The notes beneath the pieces are model-generated. The model did not search any database, was not told where the DNA came from, and worked only from the letters and a program-made list of their open reading frames with translations. A DNA stretch of 42,876 nt from a virus: positions 1-42,876 of the IMG/VR virus record IMGVR_UViG_3300032291_002680; one strand, given 5' to 3'. Position numbers and translations under genes: made by a program. Below are positions 15,530-22,047 of the stretch, piece after piece. Every line of letters starts with the position of its first letter. Position 1 is the first letter of the stretch.

Positions 15530-15716
15530 TTTGAGTCCTTTGGTAATCAGTCAATTCTCTTTTTAATTTGCTAACAACTTCGTTCAGATTATGTAAAAAA
15601 ATATAATAATTATCTCGAATAGCCTTGCCGCTTGGTCTATGAATAACTTGAATAATCTCGTTACAGTCTTGAGGAAATTTGCTAACACACCATGTTTTAT
15701 TAAACTCGATATTCAT
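15516..15716 (-). CDS. Unknown small protein
   Basis: 66 residues, start overlapping the upstream stop as ATGA, so coupled. A beta-type N-terminus (N-K-T-W-C-V-S-K-F-P-Q-D-C-N-E-I-I-Q-V) is followed by an amphipathic helix (L-N-E-V-V-S-K-L-K-R-E-L). Soluble. No family recognised; part of a run of small accessory genes. Confidence 0.55.
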   Translation of the reverse strand: MNIEFNKTWCVSKFPQDCNEIIQVIHRPSGKAIRDNYYIFLHNLNEVVSKLKRELTDYQRTQNENR

Positions 15717-16207
15717 TTAACTTCCCCCTTATCCTTGAAGTATTGTCGGGCTAGCTGCTTAATTTCAGTAATCACCTTTTCAGCTTCGGTAAGTTGCTTT
15801 TTATACGAACAATGAACAAGCTCATTTTTAATCTCAACTTCCAACAATGTTTTTTCAGCTTTAACAGCTCTTAATTCAGCCTTAAGCCTCTCAATCTCCT
15901 CAGCTTGCTTTGATAGTTGGGCGGCGACTGGCAGAAGTTCGATAACGTGATTGAATGGTAAAAGTTTATCATCTGGTTTCTGTGTCCTAACGTCGCAACC
16001 TAACCATGTTCCTGTTTCAGTATCAAACTCCTCTGGGCATATCCAAAACTCTTGTGCCCCACTCACTCCCACGCTAGCAAGGTGGTTTAGACAGGAGTCG
16101 AAGCCTAGTTCAAAGTGTTCAAATAACATCGACGTAGCTCCTGATTTATCACAGTAACCATGTTTCTCTGCCAGCTCGCTCTTAACTTGGTCTAGGGGTT
16201 TAGTCAT
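15713..16207 (-). CDS. Unknown protein with C-terminal coiled coil
   Basis: 164 residues from ATG 16207, chosen because TGGAG lies about eight bases upstream; a longer frame opens at 16246. The N-terminal half is globular with a W-I-C-P-E-E-F segment. Residues from about 100 form a strong coiled coil (S-K-Q-A-E-E-I-E-R-L-K-A-E-L-R-A-V-K-A-E-K). The start lies 8 bases inside the upstream gene. The architecture resembles the accessory Ead/Ea22-type proteins of lambdoid phages, but no family motif was recognised. Confidence 0.55.
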   Translation of the reverse strand: MTKPLDQVKSELAEKHGYCDKSGATSMLFEHFELGFDSCLNHLASVGVSGAQEFWICPEEFDTETGTWLGCDVRTQKPDDKLLPFNHVIELLPVAAQLSKQAEEIERLKAELRAVKAEKTLLEVEIKNELVHCSYKKQLTEAEKVITEIKQLARQYFKDKGEVK

Positions 16208-16586
16208 TTCGGACTCCATTCTTTTCGATGCGCTTAAGTAAATCACTTAAGTCTTTTTTTACTGAATCAAAATTATCTGGAACATCTATAAATGTGTCGC
16301 ACGATTTTAGCATCTTCAAAACTTCACTCTTACTCACAGGCTCTTGATTCTCGATAGGCTTGTAGCCGATGAGGAGGCCTGTCATTTTATCTTTTTCACC
16401 TCTAGTTGGACAGGTCGCTAGGTCATTCTCATCTCCACCATAAACCTCAACACCCTTTTCAAGCAGGGCTTCTAATTCTGCTGGCATGATAACATTACAA
16501 ACATGACCACCTGTAGAATAATGAACAGCTCCATCATGTACCTTCAACTCTGGCATATACTTCTCGATGTTTTTGTATTTATTCAT
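16200..16586 (-). CDS. Unknown soluble phage protein
   Basis: 128 residues, coupled to the upstream lipoprotein gene by an ATGA overlap. Contains G-G-H-V-C-N-V-I-M-P (about 27-36), C-P-T-R-G-E-K and two amphipathic C-terminal helices. No transmembrane segment. A neighbour in the block of small accessory genes; function unknown. Confidence 0.55.
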   Translation of the reverse strand: MNKYKNIEKYMPELKVHDGAVHYSTGGHVCNVIMPAELEALLEKGVEVYGGDENDLATCPTRGEKDKMTGLLIGYKPIENQEPVSKSEVLKMLKSCDTFIDVPDNFDSVKKDLSDLLKRIEKNGVRND

Positions 16587-16846
16587 CTGTTGCCGATTCT
16601 TTCTTGTACATGTTTTGTGCAGTTTTTACCACAACTTTCGGTGCGATTACTTTCTACTTCTCCACAATTGGAAAAATAGTGCCAGTTTCCATCATCCATA
16701 AATCTATACAAAGTACAGTTTTCATATTTAAACAATTTAGAGACTCGAAAATCATCTTGTGCATCTTGTACAATTACAGGTGTCGATTTTTTTGGACTAC
16801 AGCTTGATAATGATACAAGTAATATAATTATTAAAAACTTAGTCAC
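16583..16846 (-). CDS. Small lipoprotein (DUF4884-like motif)
   Basis: 87 residues, GTG start with AGAGGTG five bases upstream. A signal peptide (F-L-I-I-I-L-L-V-S-L-S-S-C, lipobox L-S-S-C16) marks it for lipidation and membrane anchoring. The mature part has C-T-L-Y-R-F-M-D-D-G-N-W-H-Y-F-S-N-C, the YRF...C pattern of small DUF4884-like lipoproteins, then two more Cys. Phage lipoproteins in this size range often block superinfection or alter the envelope; that role is inference. It overlaps its neighbours at both ends. Confidence 0.7.
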   Translation of the reverse strand: MTKFLIIILLVSLSSCSPKKSTPVIVQDAQDDFRVSKLFKYENCTLYRFMDDGNWHYFSNCGEVESNRTESCGKNCTKHVQERIGNR

Positions 16847-16907
16847 GTTTCACCTCTGTAAGTCTTAAGTTGATGTTGTGATAGCGTGGGGTGAATTTGT
16901 GGGTCAT
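16839..16907 (-). CDS. Possible 22-residue peptide between membrane peptide and lipoprotein
   Basis: An ATGA overlap with the stop of the 31-residue membrane peptide opens a 22-codon frame (M-T-H-K-F-T-P-R-Y-H-N, ending V-K-R-D). It stops just past the lipoprotein's GTG start. It may be a coupling peptide that delivers ribosomes to the lipoprotein gene. Support is only the tight overlap at both ends. Confidence 0.25.
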   Translation of the reverse strand: MTHKFTPRYHNINLRLTEVKRD

Positions 16908-16999
16908 GCTGCACCTACAAAAAACGCTATCCCTGCTATAAAAATTGCTCCAATTAAAAAGCCTTTCCAAAATCCAAAATAATACTCATCACTTCTCAT
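16904..16999 (-). CDS. 31-residue single-pass membrane peptide
   Basis: ATG 16999 follows the pentapeptide-repeat gene's stop by one base, with AAGGAG about nine bases upstream. The peptide has a charged, aromatic N-terminus (M-R-S-D-E-Y-Y-F-G-F-W-K-G) and one hydrophobic helix (L-I-G-A-I-F-I-A-G-I-A-F-F-V-G). It fills an otherwise empty gap and has a good ribosome binding site. Function unknown. Confidence 0.5.
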   Translation of the reverse strand: MRSDEYYFGFWKGFLIGAIFIAGIAFFVGAA

Positions 17000-17000
17000 C

Positions 17001-17561
17001 TTAAACTTTCTCCTTGTTCAGTTCGGCTGCTGGTCGATAGTATCTAATCATTTCAGTTATAATCTTTTTGTTTAACTTAAACTCATTCTCAACCCATGAT
17101 TTATCTTCGCAGTCTGAAAATTTAAAAGCCTTAACTTCATCGAAGGTCATTTTTTTACAACCCCATAAAATATGATCGTCTAAAATTGTGACGAAGTATT
17201 TTGTATTAACTACTTGCAGAGGAGTAAATTTAAAACCGTTAGCCCTCGAAAGATCAGCCCTCGAAAGATCAGCCCCCGAAAGATTAGCCCTCGAAAGATT
17301 AGCCCCCGAAAGATTAGCCCCCGAAAGATCAGCCCTCGAAAGATTAGCCCCCGAAAGATCAGCCCTCGAAAGATTAGCCCACGAAAGATCAGCCCTCGAA
17401 AGATTAGCCCACGAAAGATTAGCCCTCGAAAGATTAGCCCACGAAAGATTAGCCCACGAAAGATTCTCGCCTACCTTCGCTGTAAATCTTTTGCCTGTAC
17501 TGTTATCTAGTAGCCACATTTTATGTTGTTCTAGTCTGATTCTTAATTCTTTTTGGGTCAT
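17001..17561 (-). CDS. Pentapeptide-repeat protein
   Basis: 186 residues. About 34-110 is an uninterrupted run of A-[ND]-L-S-x pentapeptides ([20 protein letters not shown]), which fold as a right-handed quadrilateral beta-helix. A C-terminal soluble domain of about 75 residues follows ([13 protein letters not shown], then D-E-V-K-A-F-K-F). The last part matches C-terminal tails seen on phage pentapeptide proteins. Some members (MfpA, Qnr) mimic DNA and bind gyrase; whether this one does is unknown. The ATG overlaps the stop of a 26-residue peptide (ATGA). Confidence 0.8.
   Translation of the reverse strand: MTQKELRIRLEQHKMWLLDNSTGKRFTAKVGENLSWANLSWANLSRANLSWANLSRADLSWANLSRADLSGANLSRADLSGANLSGANLSRANLSGADLSRADLSRANGFKFTPLQVVNTKYFVTILDDHILWGCKKMTFDEVKAFKFSDCEDKSWVENEFKLNKKIITEMIRYYRPAAELNKEKV
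17241..17465. repeat. 15-bp tandem repeat array, 15 units
   Basis: Fifteen contiguous 15-base units of AGCCC[TCA]CGAAAGAT[TC] encode the pentapeptide repeats on the minus strand. Variation is confined to two positions per unit, so the array is young or kept uniform by recombination. Each unit is one pentapeptide, so unit gain or loss keeps the frame. Confidence 0.9.
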
Positions 17562-17638
17562 CGTAATACTCCTGTTAAAAAATAGGCGGTTATTAGTAGG
17601 GTTAAGACTACTATGTAGCGTGTTTTAGTTCTTACCAT
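17558..17638 (-). CDS. 26-residue hydrophobic peptide
   Basis: ATG 17638 lies inside the end of the RHH gene (14-base overlap), and the TGA overlaps the start of the pentapeptide gene (ATGA). The sequence is a basic N-terminus (M-V-R-T-K-T-R-Y) and one membrane helix ([17 protein letters not shown]). An RHH protein followed by a tiny hydrophobic peptide recalls toxin-antitoxin arrangements, but that is speculation. Confidence 0.4.
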   Translation of the reverse strand: MVRTKTRYIVVLTLLITAYFLTGVLR

Positions 17639-17780
17639 GATTCACCAAATTAAGCTGTTTTAACAGATCACGAAAAAGATCACTTGCATTTTGTTTTGTT
17701 TTTTTGAGATAGGCTTTTAAAGCTTTCTTTTCTTCTTTAGAAAGTCTAAAAGCCACAATTACTTCTTTGTTTTCTTTCAT
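17625..17780 (-). CDS. Ribbon-helix-helix (CopG/Arc-type) DNA-binding protein
   Basis: 51 residues with an ideal AAAGGAG ribosome binding site five bases before the ATG. The strand E-V-I-V-A-F-R-L-S is followed by helix 1 (K-E-E-K-K-A-L-K-A-Y-L-K-K-T) and helix 2 (N-A-S-D-L-F-R-D-L-L-K-Q-L), the complete RHH layout. Such proteins bind DNA as dimers with the paired strands in the major groove and often autorepress. A sequence shared with the Sak4 promoter region lies just upstream (17805-17832), making this the only clear transcription-factor candidate seen. Confidence 0.7.
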   Translation of the reverse strand: MKENKEVIVAFRLSKEEKKALKAYLKKTKQNASDLFRDLLKQLNLVNHGKN

Positions 17781-17804
17781 ATATTCTCCTTTAAAAAGAG
17801 CATA

Positions 17805-17832
17805 ATGATACGTTTAACAAATGTAAAACAAA
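17805..17832 (-). promoter_or_regulatory. Promoter/operator candidate of the RHH gene
   Basis: On the minus strand TTGTTT and CATTAT are spaced 18 bases apart, a plausible promoter. Between them lies CATTTGTTAAACG, which recurs with two changes as CATTTGTTTGACG upstream of the Sak4 gene, in both cases shortly before CATTAT. Autoregulation by the RHH protein is inferred. Confidence 0.4.
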
Positions 17833-18096
17833 TTATTTAAGATTGTTGCGGTGTGCAAGAACTTCGTTAATGGCTTGTTTTGCTAGCTTTTTAGATTCTT
17901 TATAAGCTATCTCTGGGTTTTCTGTTGAATTTCTTTCAATGCCATTGATTTTCTCAATAGCTATTTGTAAAATCTCTAATTCTTTTTTTTCTGGGTCGCC
18001 AAAGGACATTTCGAGATTGTTTGAATAAAGATAATGAACAAAAAAAGCATTAAAGCACAAACTAATAACAAATACCATTAGTAGCAAAGTAATCAT
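17833..18096 (-). CDS. Small membrane-anchored protein, unknown
   Basis: 87 residues. A hydrophobic N-terminus (about 2-24, I-T-L-L-L-M-V-F-V-I-S-L-C-F-N-A-F-F-V-H) serves as an anchor, followed by a charged helical region (E-K-K-E-L-E-I-L-Q-I-A-I-E-K-I). The start overlaps the upstream stop (ATGA). The predicted topology is an N-terminal anchor with a soluble helical body. No family recognised. Confidence 0.55.
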   Translation of the reverse strand: MITLLLMVFVISLCFNAFFVHYLYSNNLEMSFGDPEKKELEILQIAIEKINGIERNSTENPEIAYKESKKLAKQAINEVLAHRNNLK

Positions 18097-18299
18097 AAAT
18101 CCCCCTCTAAAATTTTAGCAGCTTGGTCGTAAACAAAGTCTCTCAGGTCTTTAGGCATACTATCAGCCCAAACCCATAAAAACTCTTTTTTGTTAGGTTT
18201 AGTTTCAGCTTCGGCGAAAACTTCAACCGATGTAATGTGAAATTCATTGTCATAAAGATTATAATGAATTAAATAGTTTTCTTTTTCTAGCATTGGCAT
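18093..18299 (-). CDS. Unknown small acidic protein
   Basis: 68 residues; ATG 18299 is inside the upstream gene, and an internal ATG at 18293 is an alternative start. It is beta-rich (Y-L-I-H-Y-N-L-Y-D-N-E-F-H-I-T-S-V-E-V-F) with a W-V-W-A-D motif and an acidic helical C-terminus. Soluble; no family recognised. Confidence 0.55.
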   Translation of the reverse strand: MPMLEKENYLIHYNLYDNEFHITSVEVFAEAETKPNKKEFLWVWADSMPKDLRDFVYDQAAKILEGDL

Positions 18300-18501
18300 A
18301 AATGTTTCTCACTCTTAGGTAATGTTCGCTGTCTTCATACGTTCTGTAATCGTTCATCGAAGGTCGTAAACCAGCTTTAGCTTCGGCCATAGCTGGCGAC
18401 CATCCTTCTGAGATATACTTGTAAAGACTGTCAATTTTGTAATTATACGAATTGTTGTTAATTAGTTTGCGTAATCCTCTGTCGAATAGTTTTGCTTCCA
18501 T
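18259..18501 (-). CDS. Unknown small basic protein
   Basis: 80 residues from ATG 18501, favoured over 18513 because GGA lies upstream. Helical and basic (L-F-D-R-G-L-R-K-L-I, ending A-R-K-R-K-L-F-N-S-L), with G-W-S-P-A-M-A-E-A-K-A-G-L-R-P in the middle. This last element recalls helix-turn-helix-like small phage proteins, but there is no clear HTH. It overlaps the following gene by 41 bases. Confidence 0.5.
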   Translation of the reverse strand: MEAKLFDRGLRKLINNNSYNYKIDSLYKYISEGWSPAMAEAKAGLRPSMNDYRTYEDSEHYLRVRNIYANARKRKLFNSL

Positions 18502-18514
18502 CGTAGATTCCATT

Positions 18515-18913
18515 TTATAAAACTTTTAACCCATGTCTATAGCTTCGGGTCTTATTGAACGTGTGTTTTGTTTTAATGGCTTGCTCTAAATCCCAACCTT
18601 GGGCTTCGCAAATATCCATAATACGAATTGTCGCATCAGCTAATTCCGTTAAAACACCTTCTGGCTTAACAAATACATCCCATTCTGGCGATATAGGCAT
18701 AAGCTTTATTTGATTTTGTTCAATAGATAAAGGCTCTTTTACTTTTCCTTTTTGCCAAACTGGTGGCTCATTTCTGCGAATAGACTCAACCGCTTCCGCA
18801 AGCTCGGTCACGACTAACATAATTCTTTCAGTCAAAGAACTATCAACATCGTGCCAACCTTTTTCTTTAGCTAGCGTATGCACCGCTTTTTGTATTTCAT
18901 TAAATTCTGCCAT
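18515..18913 (-). CDS. MazG-like nucleotide pyrophosphohydrolase
   Basis: 132 residues with an AGGAGG-type ribosome binding site. The metal-binding helices of the all-alpha NTP pyrophosphatase fold are visible: V-V-T-E-L-A-E-A-V-E (34-43) and L-T-E-L-A-D-A-T-I-R-I-M-D (88-100), with a C-terminal K-H-x-F-N-K-T-R tail. The reaction is hydrolysis of (d)NTPs to monophosphate and pyrophosphate. In phages such enzymes clean nucleotide pools or lower host ppGpp. It sits next to the recombination module. Confidence 0.75.
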   Translation of the reverse strand: MAEFNEIQKAVHTLAKEKGWHDVDSSLTERIMLVVTELAEAVESIRRNEPPVWQKGKVKEPLSIEQNQIKLMPISPEWDVFVKPEGVLTELADATIRIMDICEAQGWDLEQAIKTKHTFNKTRSYRHGLKVL

Positions 18914-18922
18914 AAATCCTCC

Positions 18923-19723
18923 TTATTTTTTAAAGGTCATTCTCCAATGACCTTTTGTATCTTTTTTTAATTTAGCAATTCCACCAATGTCATAAAAGTT
19001 ATGCTCTTTAGTTTTTAAGCACAAATCTATGATCTTATTTTTATTTAATTTATCAGACAAAAGTTCAACAATGTCCTTATCTGACACTAAGACCGCATCA
19101 CGATCTGTTAAATCTGGTGGCGTATCACTTGTCATAAGGTGATAAAACTGTAGGCAAGCAGCCAATATACGCTCTTGGTGAGCTTTATCTGGCGTAGCTT
19201 CGATCAACACTTTATCAATAATTCGGTAATCACCCATAAAAGGCTCAAGTTTACCGACATAAAAAAGGGTCTTAACCCCTTGGGCTACCATTAGTTGTTG
19301 CTGCACTTGTGAAATGTATGATTCTGAAATTTTACCTTCTAATGCTTTTTCATAAGTTGAAGCGCCTAAAACTGTTTTAATCTCTAATACGGTTCTAGTT
19401 TCTTCGTTCCAACCATCTAGCGAAGTCATTAAAAAACTGTAAACATCGTGAACAAAAATCTGCGGCTTAAAGTCTAGATCAAGCTTAAGCTCAATATCAG
19501 ATCGCATCGTGTCTTCGTATTTGATACCTAATTGTGCGTTAAGGCTTGGCGCAAACTCATTCTTAGCCCTACCTGTTTTCTTTAACCATAAACCATAAGG
19601 CGTTTCAAAAGGCGACTCGTTCAGTATAACTGGAACGTCAGAGCCGCCTATTCTTGTGCTTCTAAATTTTGCGTATTCTTCGCGGTTAGCTTTTAGTTGA
19701 TCTTCACTTATGTCGTACTTCAC
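18923..19723 (-). CDS. YqaJ-family phage recombination exonuclease (lambda Exo-like)
   Basis: 266 residues. The core of the YqaJ/lambda-exonuclease PD-(D/E)XK fold is clear: R-I-G-G-S-D-V (26-32), the helix P-Y-G-L-W-L-K-K-T-G (42-51), S-L-D-G (catalytic Asp, about 104), V-L-E-I-K-T (catalytic E-x-K, about 112-117) and Y-I-S-Q-V-Q-Q-Q-L-M-V (about 135-145). It should degrade the 5' strand of duplex ends to give 3' tails for annealing. The ssDNA-binding and Sak4-like genes lie directly upstream, forming one recombination operon. Confidence 0.85.
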   Translation of the reverse strand: MKYDISEDQLKANREEYAKFRSTRIGGSDVPVILNESPFETPYGLWLKKTGRAKNEFAPSLNAQLGIKYEDTMRSDIELKLDLDFKPQIFVHDVYSFLMTSLDGWNEETRTVLEIKTVLGASTYEKALEGKISESYISQVQQQLMVAQGVKTLFYVGKLEPFMGDYRIIDKVLIEATPDKAHQERILAACLQFYHLMTSDTPPDLTDRDAVLVSDKDIVELLSDKLNKNKIIDLCLKTKEHNFYDIGGIAKLKKDTKGHWRMTFKK

Positions 19724-19746
19724 GCTAACCGCCTTTTGTTAAAGAA

Positions 19747-20235
19747 TTACCAGTCCGAAGGAACTGGTTTAGTTGTTGTCGTAGTTTTCTTAACGCCTAA
19801 CTCAGCTTTAACTTTAGCGAACAATGCCGCTTGATTGTTAATGCCAGTTTGACCATCAAACTTAGTTAGACCAGAAGATTTAAGGTTTACCCACTTAACA
19901 GAAAGTCTCGAATTGTCTTCTTCCCAAGCTCCTGTTATTTCGTTCTTTTTTCTTCCATAACCAAACTCAACAGTGCGATCTTTAGTTCCATCAAACATGA
20001 TTGAACCTTTTTTAATGTCATCAAAACCGTTACCAAGATAACCCATTTGAATCAATGATTTAGCTGTGTACTCTTGAGATGCTTCTTTTAAACCGCCATA
20101 CCAAGTGTGACGATGTAATGAGCCATCATCAGCCTTAACTGACAACTCAACAAAAACTTGTGCGTCACCAGCTTTAGTAGTTGTTAAACCTGCGTCTGAA
20201 ATTTGTGCTTCGTACTTTTTCTTTACTATAAACAT
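19747..20235 (-). CDS. Putative single-stranded DNA-binding protein (recombination module)
   Basis: 162 residues, between the Sak4-like and exonuclease genes. Beta-rich (M-F-I-V-K-K-K-Y-E-A-Q-I-S, then V-F-V-E-L-S-V-K-A, then W-V-N-L-K-S-S-G) with a flexible Thr/Lys/Pro tail ending in P-S-D-W. This is compatible with an OB-fold SSB or DUF669-like protein, although the tail is less acidic than in host SSB. Position is the main evidence: Sak4, SSB and exonuclease genes occur together in many phages. Confidence 0.6.
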   Translation of the reverse strand: MFIVKKKYEAQISDAGLTTTKAGDAQVFVELSVKADDGSLHRHTWYGGLKEASQEYTAKSLIQMGYLGNGFDDIKKGSIMFDGTKDRTVEFGYGRKKNEITGAWEEDNSRLSVKWVNLKSSGLTKFDGQTGINNQAALFAKVKAELGVKKTTTTTKPVPSDW

Positions 20236-20244
20236 TTTTCTCTC

Positions 20245-21156
20245 CTATAGCGCGTTAGTCGCGTCTAATAACTTTTCTTTAATTCGTTGTAGTTTAGTGT
20301 TGTCGCCTTTTGCGGCAGCAAGCTTTTCTTTAGCTAATGCGGTTAATTCTTGATCGTGCGGCGCAAGCTTGATTAGTAGTGATTCAATGTCTTTGATAAT
20401 GTCATTAGAAGCCTTGGGTGCGTATGATTGCACAGCCTTCATGTATTCATCATAATCAAATGGAATTGACTCAGGCAAATTCAAGCGCGTCTTAGCGTCA
20501 AATCCAGCCGCATATCTAGTGTACATAACTCTAGAGCCATCACTGATGCCTTTAGCTTTCTTAGTCGTTTTATCAACCGATGTTTGCACATCGTATTTAA
20601 TGAAATAAACATTGTCACATTGACGAATTATCTCTTGACCGAAGCCTTCGTTACATTGAAGGGTGTAGCGATCAAATTGCTGTAGCAATGTAGGGTCGTT
20701 GAATTTTTTAATTAAAGAATGACCAGCAAGCCAAACATCAATTCCAGAATTTGCTACAGACCTAAGAGTAATCATAAATTCTTTTAATTTCTCTTTAACT
20801 GCCGCAGTTCCGCGACCATAAGGAATTTCGCCAACTTCTTTTACTCCATTTTGAGAGCAAATAAGGTTGTTAATGTAGTGTTCTAATGTGGTTACTGAAT
20901 CAATAGCTATAGCTTTATACTGATGAGTAGTTGTTTTTATTTCTTCTAAAAAAGCAACTAAAGATTCATAATCTTTTAGTTCCGAAGAAGAAATCCTAGC
21001 TACATCTAAAGCTTTGGAACTATCCTCAATATCCGCTATCAAAACACCGCCAACCCTGCTTAAAAATGTGGTTTTACCGATGCCAGGTAAACCATAAACA
21101 AGCGATATTTGTTTGTGCTCTTTTACTCCATTACTAACTTTTGACAATAAACTCAT
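20245..21156 (-). CDS. Sak4-like RecA-fold ATPase, single-strand annealing protein
   Basis: 303 residues. Walker A is G-L-P-G-I-G-K-T-T (22-30) and Walker B is A-I-A-I-D-S-V-T (82-89). The switch-like W-L-A-G-H-S (about 141-146) and a C-terminal helical region rich in K/L follow. This is the minimal RecA-core ATPase of the Sak4 / AAA_24 type that pairs homologous strands in phage recombination. Its long leader (21157-21240) has a promoter-like element shared with the RHH gene. A helicase-loader ATPase would be the alternative; the exonuclease neighbour favours Sak4. Confidence 0.75.
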   Translation of the reverse strand: MSLLSKVSNGVKEHKQISLVYGLPGIGKTTFLSRVGGVLIADIEDSSKALDVARISSSELKDYESLVAFLEEIKTTTHQYKAIAIDSVTTLEHYINNLICSQNGVKEVGEIPYGRGTAAVKEKLKEFMITLRSVANSGIDVWLAGHSLIKKFNDPTLLQQFDRYTLQCNEGFGQEIIRQCDNVYFIKYDVQTSVDKTTKKAKGISDGSRVMYTRYAAGFDAKTRLNLPESIPFDYDEYMKAVQSYAPKASNDIIKDIESLLIKLAPHDQELTALAKEKLAAAKGDNTKLQRIKEKLLDATNAL

Positions 21157-21184
21157 GTTTTCTCCTTGTGTTTTCGTTTATTAA

Positions 21185-21235
21185 ATTGTTTTACAAAAAA
21201 AATAATGCGTCAAACAAATGTTTTTGTTTAACAAA
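21185..21235 (-). promoter_or_regulatory. Promoter/operator candidate of the recombination operon
   Basis: The minus strand carries TTTGTTAAAC, CATTTGTTTGACG and CATTAT in order, then GTAAAACAAT, between the 21241 gene and the Sak4 gene. CATTTGTT..ACG followed by CATTAT also precedes the RHH gene at 17780. Clustered TTTGTT/AACAAA half-sites suggest an operator. Confidence 0.4.
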
Positions 21236-21240
21236 GTGTG

Positions 21241-21516
21241 TTAGGTTTCGACGAGACTTCTTTCTATCTTTTCACCGCTTGGATGAATCAAAACTAACGA
21301 CCATTCTTTCATTTCTACTTTTGCGCCTTCTCCCCAACAATACTCAAGTGACTCTTGTGTTAAAGCCATATAATCAGCAATCATTTCACCAGTAACATTC
21401 GGTGAGTTTCTTAAGGCAACCCAAGAAAGGAGCAACGGCTCCATAAACTCAAGAGAGATTCGCTCAAACTCATCTTCTTCGCGCCATTGTTCAAGTAATA
21501 AATCGTAGTCTAGCAT
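21241..21516 (-). CDS. Unknown acidic helical phage protein
   Basis: 91 residues from ATG 21516, which lies one base after the methyltransferase stop; a longer frame to 21567 would overlap that gene. Rich in Glu, Leu and Trp (L-L-L-E-Q-W-R-E-E-D-E-F-E-R-I), with a C-terminal beta hairpin (W-S-L-V-L-I-H-P-S-G-E-K-I). The acidic character could fit an interaction or DNA-mimic protein, but that is speculative. Translation is probably coupled to the methyltransferase gene as there is no good ribosome binding site. Confidence 0.55.
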   Translation of the reverse strand: MLDYDLLLEQWREEDEFERISLEFMEPLLLSWVALRNSPNVTGEMIADYMALTQESLEYCWGEGAKVEMKEWSLVLIHPSGEKIERSLVET

Positions 21517-21517
21517 T

Positions 21518-22018
21518 TTATTTTTTAATCTCCACAGTGCATATTGTGTCATTATGCCAACCACCATGAGCTACTAATAGTATTTCAACTATTTCAAATC
21601 CATTAGTCTTTCCAACCCCATTACTGCACCAACCAAAAGTTAAACAATGTCCACCTATTTTCACTTTTCTTGATATTTCTTTTTTGAGATTTCCCCAAAA
21701 ACTGCTTTGAGTTGTCTTCATGTTTACAGTCATACCCATTTTTTTATAACATTCAGAAACTTGTCTAGGACTGTAAGGCGGGTCAAAAAGAAAATAATCT
21801 AAAGAATTATCTTCTAAAGATTTAATAAACTCTAATGCGTCCATGTGTTTTTCGGCTGTTGTTTCAGTATCTAAGTCGTTTGTTATTGTGGCGAACTTGC
21901 TGTTTCTAGCAAAAGCATCAGCCCCAATTCCTTTATTGTATTTTAGAATTAACTCTTTAATTGGCTTTATTTCAAAAGTATTTGAATTAGGCATAGCCCA
22001 TTTTCTTTTAATTAACAT
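21518..22018 (-). CDS. DNA adenine methyltransferase-like protein
   Basis: 166 residues; an internal ATG at 21994 is an alternative start. The catalytic motif IV is D-P-P-Y (about 79-82, in L-F-D-P-P-Y-S-P-R-Q). The N-terminal G-I-G-A-D-A-F-A and N-D-L-D could form the SAM site, and I-G-G-H-C-L-T-F-G-W-C-S-N-G-V-G-K follows. A very similar short DPPY protein family occurs in many phages. It would methylate adenine N6, possibly to evade restriction. No restriction partner is seen. Length is short compared with Dam (about 270). Confidence 0.7.
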   Translation of the reverse strand: MLIKRKWAMPNSNTFEIKPIKELILKYNKGIGADAFARNSKFATITNDLDTETTAEKHMDALEFIKSLEDNSLDYFLFDPPYSPRQVSECYKKMGMTVNMKTTQSSFWGNLKKEISRKVKIGGHCLTFGWCSNGVGKTNGFEIVEILLVAHGGWHNDTICTVEIKK

Positions 22019-22047
22019 AATAAAAACCCACTATATTTAAAATTGCC

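Noticed and set aside
17241-17465. CRISPR array
   Set aside because: Units are contiguous 15-mers with no spacers and they encode pentapeptide repeats.
17188-17628. Plus-strand frames over the pentapeptide array
   Set aside because: A 15-bp unit without stops keeps several frames open; only the minus-strand frame gives the A-[ND]-L-S-x protein pattern and has proper gene junctions.
18259-18501. Helix-turn-helix repressor in the small basic gene
   Set aside because: The G-W-S-P-A-M-A-E-A-K-A-G-L-R-P stretch is only loosely HTH-like and lacks the usual hydrophobic spacing.
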